From positions 1-32,363 of the forward strand of contig CAJFNK010000044.1 in the NCBI GenBank assembly GCA_904394685.1: a stretch of 32,363 nucleotides of DNA. The letters run 5' to 3'. Made by a program: the position numbers and the translations under genes. Origin of the DNA: Candidatus Heritagella gallinarum (GTDB lineage Bacteria > Bacillota > Clostridia > Oscillospirales > Acutalibacteraceae). Shown here piece by piece: positions 14,937 through 22,892 of this stretch. Under the pieces are notes generated by a model. It did not search any database and was not told where the DNA came from. It saw nothing but the letters and a program-made list of their open reading frames with translations. Position 1 is the stretch's first letter, and each line of letters opens with the position of its first letter.

Positions 14937-15488
14937 TCATAATTTCGACGGAGGAATGGGATATCGTGTCAAAAGGGTCTCTGATATTTCGCTGATAGCG
15001 TCCAATACCTGTGTTTCCGGCTGGTTACGATGAAGGACATAGGCGTAATAAGAGCCATATACCATATAGGTGAACAACGCCTTGTTTTTGGGTGTTTCCA
15101 GCGCCTGTGGATAATATTGGCGGAGGTATTCTACTATCCCCTGTTCCAGACGTTCTGCCAAAATAAAGCTCCGGTCTCCGGAAAAAAGAGTTTTGAGAAG
15201 TCCGCCCTGGCTCACCAGAGCGCAGTGAAGCTCCCGCACAAACAGTCCCGGCTTCGACACAAAGTATTCGGGATGCCGGATGCTGCCCAGAACCGAGCCG
15301 ATAATTTCAGATTCGAGCATTTGGGAGAGGTCGTAGATATCATGGTAATGCAGATAAAAGGTAGCTTTGTTGATGCCCGCCAGCTGGGAGAGCTCCCGGA
15401 TACTGATTTTTTCCAGTGGCTTTTTGGAGCGAAGCTGAATAAAGGCGTTGATAATACTGTTTTTCGTCCTTTGGATTCTGGGGTCCAT
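14937..15488 (-). CDS. TetR/AcrR-family transcriptional regulator
   Basis: A 183-residue regulator. The N-terminal DNA-binding domain reads RIQRTKNSIINAFIQL, then KISIRELSQLAGINKATFYLHYHDIYDL, the typical TetR helix-turn-helix with the AFYxHF/Y signature in the form TFYLHY. The C-terminal ligand-binding part (about residues 60-183) is all-helical and has no recognisable ligand signature. It resembles the C-terminal domain found in many Firmicutes TetR proteins. AAAAGGAG precedes the ATG at good spacing. A GATAA-N7-TTATC palindrome lies in its own promoter region, consistent with autoregulation. It is divergent from glgB, but that promoter lies 40 bp further on, so regulation of glgB is uncertain. 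Confidence 0.88.
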   Translation of the reverse strand: MDPRIQRTKNSIINAFIQLRSKKPLEKISIRELSQLAGINKATFYLHYHDIYDLSQMLESEIIGSVLGSIRHPEYFVSKPGLFVRELHCALVSQGGLLKTLFSGDRSFILAERLEQGIVEYLRQYYPQALETPKNKALFTYMVYGSYYAYVLHRNQPETQVLDAISEISETLLTRYPIPPSKL

Positions 15489-15507
15489 GGCATAATCTCC
15501 TTTTTAA

Positions 15508-15524
15508 GATAATAGACACTTATC
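15508..15524. promoter_or_regulatory. Palindrome, candidate TetR operator
   Basis: GATAA-TAGACAC-TTATC, a 17-bp inverted repeat with 5-bp arms, overlaps the -10 region (TATTAT on the leftward strand) of the TetR gene, 20 bp upstream of its ATG. A typical place for an autorepressor site. Confidence 0.45.
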
Positions 15525-15564
15525 GAAAAAAGTTGTCTTTCCGACATTTTACAAAATCTGTTGA

Positions 15565-15593
15565 TTGCTGAAACACGATGGGGGTTCTATAAT
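15565..15593 (+). promoter_or_regulatory. Promoter of glgB
   Basis: -35 TTGCTG (15565-15570), 17 bp, -10 TATAAT (15588-15593). The leader is about 100 nt and contains a small AGGCC/GGCCT hairpin at 15669-15681. Confidence 0.7.
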
Positions 15594-15703
15594 CAGTATA
15601 GAGAGAAAATAGACGATAGTCAATTAGATTGTATCTTGAGAAAATTTTGTCTTAAGTACATCCAAAGGAGGCCAATGGCCTTTGACACAGGAAGGAGATC
15701 CCC

Positions 15704-17491
15704 ATGGATATCTACGGGTTTTATACAGGAAAGTCGTTTGAAGCGCATCAGTGGCTGGGCGTGCATCCCGATGGAGAGGGCTTTATGTTTCGCACGTTTG
15801 CCCCTTCGGCAGAGCGGGTGTCGCTGATTGGCAGCTGTACCCAGTGGCAGGAAATTCCCATGGAGCCGGTGTTGGATGGAAATTTTTATCAGTGCGTGCT
15901 GCCGGATGCGAGAGAGGGGCAAACCTATCAGTACCGGATCTATCATCACGGTACTTTTACCGATCACTGTGACCCGTATGGATATGGTATGGAGCTTCGT
16001 CCCAATCACCAGTCTGTAATTCGCAGGCTGGAGTATGAGTTTGGGGACGCAGGCTGGATGCAGCGCCGCAATGATCGGAAAGAGCGGCCTCTCAATATTT
16101 ATGAGGTGCATCTGGGCTCCTGGAAAAGGAAAGGAACAGAACTGAACGATTTTTACACCTATGAAGAACTGGCGGACAGGCTGGTTCCCTATGTCAAAGA
16201 GGCGGGCTATGATCACATCGAGCTGCTGCCAATCTGCGAGCATCCTGCTGATGAATCCTGGGGCTATCAGAATACCGGCTTCTTTAGCCCCACGGCCCGC
16301 TATGGAACAGCGGTTCAGCTGAAACATCTGATCGATGTCTGTCACCAGAACGGCATCGGCGTGATTCTGGATTTTGTCCCGGTGCATTTCGCTATGGACG
16401 ACTATGCTTTGCGCCAGTATGATGGAACCTGCCTGTATGAGTATCCGAATGATGATGTGGGAGTCAGCGAATGGGGAAGCTGCAATTTTATGCACTCTCG
16501 TGGGGAGGTTCGCAGCTTTTTGCAGTCGGCGGTATGCTATTGGCTCTCAGAATACCACTTTGACGGCATCCGTTTTGATGCAATCAGCCGGATTCTTTAT
16601 TGGCAGGGTGACCCGGCTCGTGGAGTAAACGGTATGGCGGTGAGTTTTGTCCGGCAGATGAATCAGGAATTGAAAAGACGCTTCCCCGGCTGTATGCTGA
16701 TTGCAGAGGATTCTACCAGCTTTTCCAAAGTAACTGACCCGATTGAGAACGGCGGGTTGGGGTATGACTATAAGTGGGATCTGGGCTGGATGCACGATAC
16801 GCTCTCTGCTTTCCAGATGCCGCCGCAGGAGCGGAAGGAAAAATATCATAAGCTGACGTTTTCCATGATGTATTATTATGGGGAACGCTTCCTGCTGCCC
16901 TTTTCTCACGACGAAGTGGTGCATGGGAAGGCCACTATCCTTCAAAAAATGAACGGCGATTATGACCGGAAATTCCCGCAGGCCAGAGCGCTGTATCTGT
17001 ATATGATGACCCATCCCGGAAAAAAACTCAACTTTATGGGCAATGAAATCGGCCATTTCCGGGAATGGGATGAAAAAAGAGAACAGGATTGGGAATTGCT
17101 GCGCTACCCGCTGCACGATGCGTTTTTCCATTATATCAAGACGCTAAACCATCTGTATCAGACCCATCCGGCCCTTTATGAATGGGACTACCGCCAAGAA
17201 GGGTTCCAATGGCTGGACTGTGAGCAGGATGGCAGTTGCAGCTATGCCTTTTTGCGAATTGGACGTGGAGAAAAGCTGGTGGTTGTGTTGAACCTCGACG
17301 ACCATCCGGTTTTAGACTATTGTCTTCGGATACCAGGGGGCGAGCGCCTGGAGCTGCTGCTCAACACTGATTGGCAATCCTGGGGAGGAAATACGCCCGA
17401 AAAACCACAGCACGTTTTCCCCCGCCAAAGCGGAGAATTTTTTGTCGATATCCCGCCTCTTTCGGGAATGATGTTCCGGGTGGAGAGATAA
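15704..17491 (+). CDS. glgB: 1,4-alpha-glucan branching enzyme
   Basis: A 595-residue GH13 enzyme that makes alpha-1,6 branches in glycogen. The CBM48 domain is at about residues 18-105 (GEGFMFRTFAPSAERVSLIG ...). The catalytic barrel follows: NIYEVHLGSW, GYDHIELLPICEHP, LDFVPVHF, nucleophile D292 in DGIRFDAIS, acid/base E335 in LIAEDS, and transition-state residue D403 in FSHDEVVHGK. The C-terminal beta domain is shortish, so the protein is smaller than the 700-residue enteric enzyme but normal for the shorter Firmicutes type. GAAGGAG precedes the ATG. No other glycogen gene (glgA, C, D, P) lies beside it, so it is an orphan in its local context. A strongly ribosome-site-preceded out-of-frame ATG lies 29 bp upstream. 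Confidence 0.94.
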   Translation: MDIYGFYTGKSFEAHQWLGVHPDGEGFMFRTFAPSAERVSLIGSCTQWQEIPMEPVLDGNFYQCVLPDAREGQTYQYRIYHHGTFTDHCDPYGYGMELRPNHQSVIRRLEYEFGDAGWMQRRNDRKERPLNIYEVHLGSWKRKGTELNDFYTYEELADRLVPYVKEAGYDHIELLPICEHPADESWGYQNTGFFSPTARYGTAVQLKHLIDVCHQNGIGVILDFVPVHFAMDDYALRQYDGTCLYEYPNDDVGVSEWGSCNFMHSRGEVRSFLQSAVCYWLSEYHFDGIRFDAISRILYWQGDPARGVNGMAVSFVRQMNQELKRRFPGCMLIAEDSTSFSKVTDPIENGGLGYDYKWDLGWMHDTLSAFQMPPQERKEKYHKLTFSMMYYYGERFLLPFSHDEVVHGKATILQKMNGDYDRKFPQARALYLYMMTHPGKKLNFMGNEIGHFREWDEKREQDWELLRYPLHDAFFHYIKTLNHLYQTHPALYEWDYRQEGFQWLDCEQDGSCSYAFLRIGRGEKLVVVLNLDDHPVLDYCLRIPGGERLELLLNTDWQSWGGNTPEKPQHVFPRQSGEFFVDIPPLSGMMFRVER

Positions 17492-17506
17492 ATTCTGCCA
17501 AAACAC

Positions 17507-17535
17507 TTTTCAAATCGAAGTCCTGGGTGTATAAT
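17507..17535 (+). promoter_or_regulatory. Candidate promoter directly before the 13-bp repeats
   Basis: -35 TTTTCA (17507-17512, 4 of 6 consensus bases), 17 bp, -10 TATAAT (17530-17535). Transcription would start near 17542, essentially at the first repeat copy. Confidence 0.5.
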
Positions 17536-17545
17536 AGAGCAGTTC

Positions 17546-17610
17546 GCCAGAACGATTCGCCAGAACGATTCGCCAGAACGATTCGTCAGAACGATTCGCT
17601 AGAACGATTC
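17546..17610. repeat. Five tandem copies of a 13-bp unit
   Basis: The unit GCCAGAACGATTC is repeated five times in perfect register (17546, 17559, 17572, 17585, 17598). Copies 1-3 are identical, copy 4 starts GTC and copy 5 GCT. The array alternates GAA and TTC trimers (GAA-N3-TTC-N4-GAA), giving overlapping short palindromes. A 13-bp period does not keep a reading frame, so it is not a coding repeat. It is likely prone to slippage. Function unknown. Confidence 0.9.
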
Positions 17611-17636
17611 GACGGAAACAACCCTGTTTTAAAAGT

Positions 17637-17671
17637 CAGAACAGGAAGTTCTCGACAAACTCGCTGTTCTG
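17637..17671 (+). other. Hairpin between the repeat array and the DUF177 promoter
   Basis: A perfect 8-bp stem CAGAACAG (17637-17644) / CTGTTCTG (17664-17671), 19-nt loop. A T-rich tract begins about 10 nt downstream, so it could be an imperfect terminator for a transcript of the repeat region. Confidence 0.4.
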
Positions 17672-17694
17672 CCTGCAAAATCTTTATTTTTTTG

Positions 17695-17723
17695 TTGACA
17701 AACAGTGGCTGTTCTATTATAAT
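17695..17723 (+). promoter_or_regulatory. Consensus promoter of the DUF177-rpmF operon
   Basis: Perfect -35 TTGACA (17695-17700) and -10 TATAAT (17718-17723) with a 17-bp spacer containing an AACAG/CTGTT inverted repeat. The strongest vegetative promoter in the window, as fits a ribosomal-protein operon. Confidence 0.9.
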
Positions 17724-17771
17724 AATTTCTGATGTTTTCATCGAATGATTTAAGAATCTTGGAGTCGTGTT

Positions 17772-18266
17772 ATGCTGTTGGATTTGCGAAAAGTATTCGT
17801 AGAAGAAGTGAAAGAGCTTCCGTTTTCCGGAACTTTTGACCTGTCGGATACGGAAATCGGCGGCAGCTATCCATTTGAGTCCCCGGTGTCCTATTCCGGT
17901 ACGGTAAAGGCATTTGCGGGAGAAGCCCAGATGGAGGCAGATGTTTCGTTTTCCTTTGCAATCCCCTGTGACCGCTGCACAGAGATGATTCGCCGGGAAT
18001 ACCGGTATCATTTTTCTCACATGCTGGTGCGTACGCTGAATCAGGAGGATAATGACGATTATATCCAGGTGGAAGATGAAAAGATTGATGTAGACGAGCT
18101 TTTGCGGATGGATATCCTGCTGGAGTTGCCCAGTAAGTTTCTCTGTAAGCCCGACTGCAAAGGACTGTGCAGCCAGTGTGGTCAAAACCTGAATCAGGGA
18201 GACTGTGGCTGTCAGAAAAAGCGGATAGATCCTCGTTTAGAGGTTCTTCAACAACTGATACAATAG
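17772..18266 (+). CDS. DUF177/YceD family protein
   Basis: A 164-residue protein of the DUF177 (YceD) family, associated with 23S rRNA accumulation and ribosome assembly in other bacteria and plants. The N-terminal half is beta-rich (ELPFSGTFDLSD ... AEVSFSF-like strands). The family core includes PCDRCTE (about residues 67-73), then acidic NQEDNDDYIQVEDEKID, and the C-terminal CKPDCKGLCSQCGQNLNQGDCGC with the Cys-rich region, followed by DPRLEVL. GGAG precedes the ATG. The gene is immediately upstream of rpmF, the conserved arrangement across bacteria. The molecular function is not firmly known. Confidence 0.88.
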   Translation: MLLDLRKVFVEEVKELPFSGTFDLSDTEIGGSYPFESPVSYSGTVKAFAGEAQMEADVSFSFAIPCDRCTEMIRREYRYHFSHMLVRTLNQEDNDDYIQVEDEKIDVDELLRMDILLELPSKFLCKPDCKGLCSQCGQNLNQGDCGCQKKRIDPRLEVLQQLIQ

Positions 18267-18294
18267 TCTGAATTCATATAAGGAGGTGCTGATC

Positions 18295-18477
18295 ATGGCG
18301 GTACCCAAGAGAAAAGTGTCCAGCGCAAGACAGAACAAAAGACGTTCCAATGTTTGGAAGCTGACTGCACCGGCTCTGGTGAAGTGCCCCAAGTGCGGGG
18401 AGTACAAAACACCTCACAGAGTGTGCGGAAACTGCGGTTTCTACAACGGCAGAGATGTTCTGAAGAAAGAGGCTTAA
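18295..18477 (+). CDS. rpmF: 50S ribosomal protein L32
   Basis: A 60-residue basic ribosomal protein of the large subunit. MAVPKRKVSSARQNKRRS is the diagnostic N-terminus, and CPKCGEYKTPHRVCGNCGFYNGR carries an intact Cys4 zinc ribbon (the C+ form that needs zinc). The start at 18295 follows AGGAGG at about 8 bp. An ATG at 18286 overlaps the ribosome site and is unlikely. It is the second gene of the DUF177-rpmF operon and is followed by a strong terminator. Confidence 0.97.
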   Translation: MAVPKRKVSSARQNKRRSNVWKLTAPALVKCPKCGEYKTPHRVCGNCGFYNGRDVLKKEA

Positions 18478-18497
18478 TCAGCACCTTTCGCACGGGG

Positions 18498-18529
18498 ATA
18501 GAGAAGGAGCGATCCTTCTCTATTTTTTT
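18498..18529 (+). terminator. Intrinsic terminator after rpmF
   Basis: An 11-bp perfect stem (ATAGAGAAGGA / TCCTTCTCTAT), GCGA tetraloop and a T7 run. Confidence 0.95.
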
Positions 18530-18556
18530 GTATTACCAACAGGAAGGAGAAATGGC

Positions 18557-19867
18557 ATGGCAGTAGTCATTCAGCAGGTAAAACCGGGAAGTTTTGCTCA
18601 ACTGGCGGGGATTCAGGAAGGTGAAAGACTGATTGCTATCAACGGACATGAAATCGTTGATGTACTGGATTATCGTTTTTATGAAACAGATTCCCGCCTC
18701 ACGATATTGGTGGCAGATGCGTGCGGCGCAGAGCGTGAAGTGCAGATCCGAAAGGGGCAGTATGAATCCCTGGGGCTGGAATTTGAAACCTATTTGATGG
18801 ATAAACAACATTCCTGCCGGAATAAGTGTATTTTCTGCTTTATCGACCAGCTTCCCGCCGGGATGAGAGAGAGCCTGTATTTTAAAGATGACGATTCCCG
18901 GCTTTCGTTCCTGTTTGGGAATTATATCACACTGACCAATATCAGCGAACATGAGATCGAGCGCATTATTAAAATGCACATCAGCCCGATCAATGTGTCC
19001 ATCCATACTACCAATCCGGAGCTTCGCTGCAAAATGATGGGAAATCGGTTTGCAGGCAAAGCGCTGGAGCTGCTGGGGCGCTTTGCAGAGGCCGGCATCC
19101 GGCTCAATGGCCAGCTGGTGCTGTGTCCCGGTATCAATGATGGGAAAGAGCTGGAACGCACACTGGAAGACCTTTATCAGCTTGGAGAAAACCTTCAGAG
19201 TATTGCCTGTGTCCCGGTGGGCGTAACCCGGTATCGGGAAGGACTGTATCCGCTGGAAACGTATACGCCCGAAACCGCCGAGGCTACTCTCCAGTTGATT
19301 GAATCGTTTGGCGACCGCTTTGTTAGAGAGCGTGGAGCCAGAACGGTCTATGCTTCGGACGAATTTTATCTGCTGGCAGGCCGACCGATACCGGAGCCGG
19401 AATTTTATGAAGATTTTGCCCAGCTTGAAAACGGAGTAGGACTGTTGGCAAACCTTCAGGAGGAGTTTCGCTTTGCTCTGGAAGATTTTGAGCTTCCTCA
19501 GCCTGCCCGAAAAGTGACGATTGCAACCGGGGAAGGGGCTTTTTCTTTCCTGAACGCAATGCTTGACGAATTTCGCAGGAAATGCGATACTATACTGTGT
19601 AATGTAGTGCCTGTCCGAAATGACTTTTTTGGCGGTAACGTGAATGTAGCCGGGCTGTTGACCGGACAGGATTTTATCAAACAGCTGAAAGGCCGGGAGC
19701 TGGGTGATGCTTTGCTGATTCCATGTGTAACGCTTCGCCAGCAAGAGGATGTGTTCCTGGATGACCTTTCGGTGCAGGATCTGGAAAAAGAATTAGAAGT
19801 ACCGGTGTATCCGGTGCCAAATGACGGCCAGCAGTTGCTGGACGCTATTACAGGGAGGGATCTCTGA
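18557..19867 (+). CDS. PDZ/radical SAM protein with DUF512 domain
   Basis: A 436-residue protein of the family annotated as DUF512-containing or YpfN/Clostridial radical SAM with PDZ. Residues 1-70 form a PDZ-like domain (VKPGSFAQLAGIQEGERLIAINGHEI). The [4Fe-4S] and S-adenosylmethionine site is C87-x3-C91-x2-C94 (CRNKCIFCF), and GNYITLTN, VSIHTT and GQLVLCPGIN are barrel strands. DUF512 occupies the C-terminal third (FYLLAGRPIPEPEFYEDF, then TIATGEGAF and ending in LLDAITG). GAAGGAG precedes the ATG. It overlaps der by 1 bp, so translation is likely coupled. In Clostridia this gene generally lies beside der and plsY, but its reaction is unknown. Confidence 0.88.
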   Translation: MAVVIQQVKPGSFAQLAGIQEGERLIAINGHEIVDVLDYRFYETDSRLTILVADACGAEREVQIRKGQYESLGLEFETYLMDKQHSCRNKCIFCFIDQLPAGMRESLYFKDDDSRLSFLFGNYITLTNISEHEIERIIKMHISPINVSIHTTNPELRCKMMGNRFAGKALELLGRFAEAGIRLNGQLVLCPGINDGKELERTLEDLYQLGENLQSIACVPVGVTRYREGLYPLETYTPETAEATLQLIESFGDRFVRERGARTVYASDEFYLLAGRPIPEPEFYEDFAQLENGVGLLANLQEEFRFALEDFELPQPARKVTIATGEGAFSFLNAMLDEFRRKCDTILCNVVPVRNDFFGGNVNVAGLLTGQDFIKQLKGRELGDALLIPCVTLRQQEDVFLDDLSVQDLEKELEVPVYPVPNDGQQLLDAITGRDL

Positions 19868-21195
19868 TGTCAAAACCGGTAGTAGCCGTTGTCGGCAGAC
19901 CCAACGTGGGAAAATCTACCTTATTTAACAAGTTGATCGGTCAGCGCCTTTCAATCGTGGACGACACACCGGGCGTGACTCGTGACCGTATCTATGGCGA
20001 ATGTGAGTGGAAAAATCGCAAGTTTTCGCTGGTGGATACCGGCGGTATAGAGCCGGATTCTTCGGATGTGATTCTGTCCCAGATGCGTGTACAGGCGCAG
20101 CTGGCGATCGATGCCGCCGACGTAATTATTCTGGTAACCGACGTCCGTACCGGACTGGTTGCCACAGACGCCGATATTGCCGCCATGCTGCTGAAAAGCG
20201 GCCGTCCGGTGCTGGTGTGTGTCAACAAATGTGACTCTGTGGGCGAGCCTCCGGCAGATTTCTATGAGTTCTATAATCTGGGATTGGGCGATCCGATTCA
20301 GGTGTCCTCTGTCCATGGACACGGTACCGGCGATTTGCTGGACGCAGTGGTAGACCTGCTGCCACCGGAGCCGGAGGAAGAAGACGACGGCGAAACGATT
20401 CGGGTCGCTATTATCGGCAAGCCTAATGTGGGAAAATCCTCGCTGGTGAACCGCATTTCCGGCGAGAATCGCTGCATCGTTTCGGATATCGCCGGTACTA
20501 CCCGTGATGCGATCGATACTGAAATCGAAAATGAATATGGGCGCTTTGTGCTGATCGATACCGCCGGACTTCGCCGCAAGAAGAAGGTAGAGGATGCGAT
20601 TGAGAAATACAGCAACCTGCGTGCCCAGATGGCGATTGAGCGGGCGGACGTTTGCGCTATCCTCATCGATGCAGAGGTAGGCTTCACCGATCAGGATTCC
20701 AAGGTGGCCGGATTGGCTCACGAAGCAGGAAAAGCCTGTGTGATCGTGGTGAACAAATGGGACGCTGTGGAAAAGGACCAGAATACAATGGCGGAATACC
20801 GCAAGAAGCTGGAAAAGGATTTCTCCTTTATGTCTTATGCCCCCATTATCTTTATTTCTGCCAAAACCGGCCAGCGGATCGACCGGCTGTTTGAATTGAT
20901 TAAGCACGTTGCCAACAGCAATTCCATGCGGATTGCCACCGGCATGATTAACGATGTCCTGGCGCAGGCAGTGGCACGGGTACAGCCCCCCACTGATAAA
21001 GGAAAACGCCTGAAAATCTATTACATGACGCAGGCTTCCACCCGCCCGCCAACGTTTGTATGCTTTGTAAACTCGGCGGAGCTGTTCCACTTCTCCTATC
21101 AGCGGTATCTGGAAAACCGTATTCGGGAAACCTTCGGACTGGAGGGAACCCCCATCCGGTTTATCATTCGAGAGCGGGGAGAAAAAGACAAGTAA
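19867..21195 (+). CDS. der: Ribosome-assembly GTPase Der (EngA)
   Basis: A 442-residue essential GTPase in 50S subunit assembly, characterised by two tandem G domains. The first P-loop is GRPNVGKST (10-18) with G3 DTGGIE and G4 NKCD. The second is GKPNVGKSS (184-192) with DTAGLRRKKKVED, the typical Der switch, and NKWD. The C-terminal KH-like domain begins after SNSMRIATGMIN and ends FGLEGTPIRFIIRERG. Length fits the family (about 435-440). The start ATG overlaps the last base of the previous stop codon (TGATG). All nucleotide-binding residues look intact. Confidence 0.97.
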   Translation: MSKPVVAVVGRPNVGKSTLFNKLIGQRLSIVDDTPGVTRDRIYGECEWKNRKFSLVDTGGIEPDSSDVILSQMRVQAQLAIDAADVIILVTDVRTGLVATDADIAAMLLKSGRPVLVCVNKCDSVGEPPADFYEFYNLGLGDPIQVSSVHGHGTGDLLDAVVDLLPPEPEEEDDGETIRVAIIGKPNVGKSSLVNRISGENRCIVSDIAGTTRDAIDTEIENEYGRFVLIDTAGLRRKKKVEDAIEKYSNLRAQMAIERADVCAILIDAEVGFTDQDSKVAGLAHEAGKACVIVVNKWDAVEKDQNTMAEYRKKLEKDFSFMSYAPIIFISAKTGQRIDRLFELIKHVANSNSMRIATGMINDVLAQAVARVQPPTDKGKRLKIYYMTQASTRPPTFVCFVNSAELFHFSYQRYLENRIRETFGLEGTPIRFIIRERGEKDK

Positions 21196-21222
21196 ATCAC
21201 AACGAACAAGGAGAGATGAGCG

Positions 21223-21945
21223 ATGGATTTCAGTCATATCGGGGATTTTGTTCTGCCGGGAATCGGGGTAGCGGTGATTGCGTATTTATTGGGCAGTCTG
21301 AGCTTCTCCATTATCCTGACCCGTATCTTCAAAAACCATGAAGACATCCGTTCCTATGGCAGCGGAAACGCCGGCGCAACCAATGTGCTGCGTTCGGTGG
21401 GAAAGGGTGCAGCGGCCCTGACGTTTCTGCTGGACTTTTTGAAGTGTGTGGTAGCCGTTGTGGTGGGCAAGCTGATTTTCGGCTATGTGGCAACACAGCT
21501 GGGAGTAGGCGATACCGCTGCCCAGTATGGAGCCTTTATTGCGGGCTTTGCCTGCCTGCTGGGTCATGTGTTTCCCGTTTATTTTGGTTTCCGGGGCGGC
21601 AAAGGCGTGGTTACCAGTGCCGCTATGATGGCTTTGATCGACTGGCGTGTTTTTGTGCTGGTGTTCCTGACCTTTGCGATTACCTTTGCTCTTAAAAAAA
21701 TCGTATCGCTGGGTTCTGTTCTGGCCGCCTGTGTTTATCCTGTCGCCACCTTTTTGATTACGTTCTTTTTTGATTATCGGATGCAGTTCCTCTCGATGGT
21801 GCGGGACGCCAATTTGACCTATGTTGTGATTTCTACGGTTCTTTCTCTGTTGATCAGTTTGACAGTGATTGTTCTTCACCGTGCGAACATCAAGCGGTTG
21901 TTGGCCGGAGAAGAAAAACAGATTTCCTTTAGCAGCCCCAAATAA
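21223..21945 (+). CDS. plsY: Glycerol-3-phosphate acyltransferase PlsY
   Basis: A 240-residue polytopic membrane enzyme that transfers an acyl group from acyl-phosphate to glycerol-3-phosphate, starting phospholipid synthesis. The three cytoplasmic motifs are seen: YLLGSLSFSII (first helix), SYGSGNAGATNVLRSVGKGAA (motif 1), and GHVFPVYFGFRGGKGVVTS (motif 2). The C-terminal ISTVLSLLISLTVIVLHRANIKRLLAGEE is motif 3. It is somewhat longer than average (about 200-220). AAGGAGA precedes the ATG. It lies 27 bp after der and is probably in its operon, which fits the common Clostridial order. Confidence 0.95.
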   Translation: MDFSHIGDFVLPGIGVAVIAYLLGSLSFSIILTRIFKNHEDIRSYGSGNAGATNVLRSVGKGAAALTFLLDFLKCVVAVVVGKLIFGYVATQLGVGDTAAQYGAFIAGFACLLGHVFPVYFGFRGGKGVVTSAAMMALIDWRVFVLVFLTFAITFALKKIVSLGSVLAACVYPVATFLITFFFDYRMQFLSMVRDANLTYVVISTVLSLLISLTVIVLHRANIKRLLAGEEKQISFSSPK

Positions 21946-21969
21946 GTCTGCGCTGCAGGGAGTGTTTTT

Positions 21970-22404
21970 ATGATATCGTTATGTGGTCTGGATTGCTGTG
22001 GTTCCTGTGACCGAAGGGAAGCGTGCGGCGGGTGCGTCGCCACACAAGGAAATCCCTTTGGTGGAACCTGTCTGGCAGCAGAGTGTGTCAAAAAAGGCGG
22101 CCAGGAGGAATTTCTGGCTCTCAAAGCCACGCTTGTGAAGGAAATTAATTCACTTGGGCTCAAAGGGCTTCAAATAGAGGATTTAAACCTGCTGAACGGC
22201 TTCTATGTGAATCTGGAGTATCCACTTCCCAATGGGGAAACGGTAAAATTCCTGAACGACCACAACGTGTATCTGGGCAATCAGATTGAAATTCCCGGAA
22301 GTGACCGATGCTATGGCGTGATTGCAGACTTGGAGCATTTGCTGGTCTGTACCTATGGATGTAATGGGGCAGACCCTGAAATCATCTTATACAAAAAGAG
22401 ATAA
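21970..22404 (+). CDS. Cysteine-rich DUF3795-like protein
   Basis: A 144-residue small protein. The N-terminal 40 residues contain eight cysteines (ISLCGLDCCGSCDRREACGGC, CLAAECVKKGG), a pattern seen in the DUF3795 family and suggestive of zinc or Fe-S binding. The rest is a compact domain with FYVNLEYPLPNGETVKFL and LVCTYGCNGADPEII. No signal peptide or membrane helix is present. It is 24 bp downstream of plsY and probably co-transcribed. The assignment to DUF3795 is by eye. Function unknown. Confidence 0.6.
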   Translation: MISLCGLDCCGSCDRREACGGCVATQGNPFGGTCLAAECVKKGGQEEFLALKATLVKEINSLGLKGLQIEDLNLLNGFYVNLEYPLPNGETVKFLNDHNVYLGNQIEIPGSDRCYGVIADLEHLLVCTYGCNGADPEIILYKKR

Positions 22405-22446
22405 AGCAAAGAGGCCGCACTCGTTTTTGAGTGCGGCCTCTTTGCT
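22405..22446. terminator. Strong terminator after the plsY operon
   Basis: A perfect 18-bp stem (22405-22422 / 22429-22446), GC-rich core GGCCGCACTC, with a T-rich loop. It begins directly at the stop codon. The U-run after it is weak, but the stem is very stable. Confidence 0.8.
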
Positions 22447-22466
22447 TATCGCCGTTTTATGGCAGG

Positions 22467-22488
22467 AAAAAAGGAGCCCGAAGGCTCC
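22467..22488 (-). terminator. Intrinsic terminator after rpmB
   Basis: GGAGCC / GGCTCC stem with a CGAA loop, followed leftward by six Ts (22467-22472). It lies 21 bp beyond the rpmB stop codon. Confidence 0.85.
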
Positions 22489-22508
22489 TCGGTGAATACA
22501 TGCTCCAA

Positions 22509-22697
22509 TTAGACTGCTCGGGTAACCTTACCGGAACGCAAGCAGCGGGTGCAGGCGTAAATACGCTTGGGAGTACCATTCACAACTGCTCTTACGCGGC
22601 GGATATTGGGTTTCCAGGTTCTGTTGGAACGACGATGGGAGTGGGAAACCTTAATGCCGAAAGCGACGTCCTTGCCGCAAATCTCACACTTTGCCAT
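22509..22697 (-). CDS. rpmB: 50S ribosomal protein L28
   Basis: A 62-residue basic large-subunit protein. Diagnostic features are MAKCEICGKDVAFG, VSHSHRRSNRTWKPNIR and CTRCLRSGKV. It is the zinc-binding form, with CxxC near each end (CEIC, CTRC). AAAGGAGG precedes the ATG. It stands alone, leftward, with its own promoter and terminator. Together with the zinc-binding L32 this shows the window holds only the zinc-dependent versions. Confidence 0.97.
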   Translation of the reverse strand: MAKCEICGKDVAFGIKVSHSHRRSNRTWKPNIRRVRAVVNGTPKRIYACTRCLRSGKVTRAV

Positions 22698-22742
22698 GTC
22701 TGCACCTCCTTTATGTGGAACGATCTAAAATGCAACATTGGT

Positions 22743-22771
22743 ATTCTATCAGATTTGAAAAGAAAAAGCAA
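22743..22771 (-). promoter_or_regulatory. Promoter of rpmB
   Basis: Leftward -35 TTGCTT (22766-22771), 17 bp, -10 TAGAAT (22743-22748), giving a leader of about 40 nt. Confidence 0.75.
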
Positions 22772-22892
22772 GTGTTTTTTGAAAAACAAGCAAAAAAACG
22801 GTTCTATTCCCCAAAATAACCATGGTTCATGCTAAAATCCACAAGAACATGGGAAAATCGAAAATGCAGAGAATCAAGTCTTCTCTATTTTT

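Noticed and set aside
17546..17610. CRISPR array
   Set aside because: The 13-bp units are contiguous with no spacers, far too short for CRISPR repeats, and no cas gene is present.
18533..19744. A 403-codon leftward open frame opposite the radical SAM gene
   Set aside because: It mirrors a well-supported coding gene, has no domain motif or ribosome site, and its protein composition is that of an antisense shadow.
19951..21237. A 428-codon leftward open frame opposite der
   Set aside because: Antisense shadow of der, which has all its GTPase motifs; no independent support.
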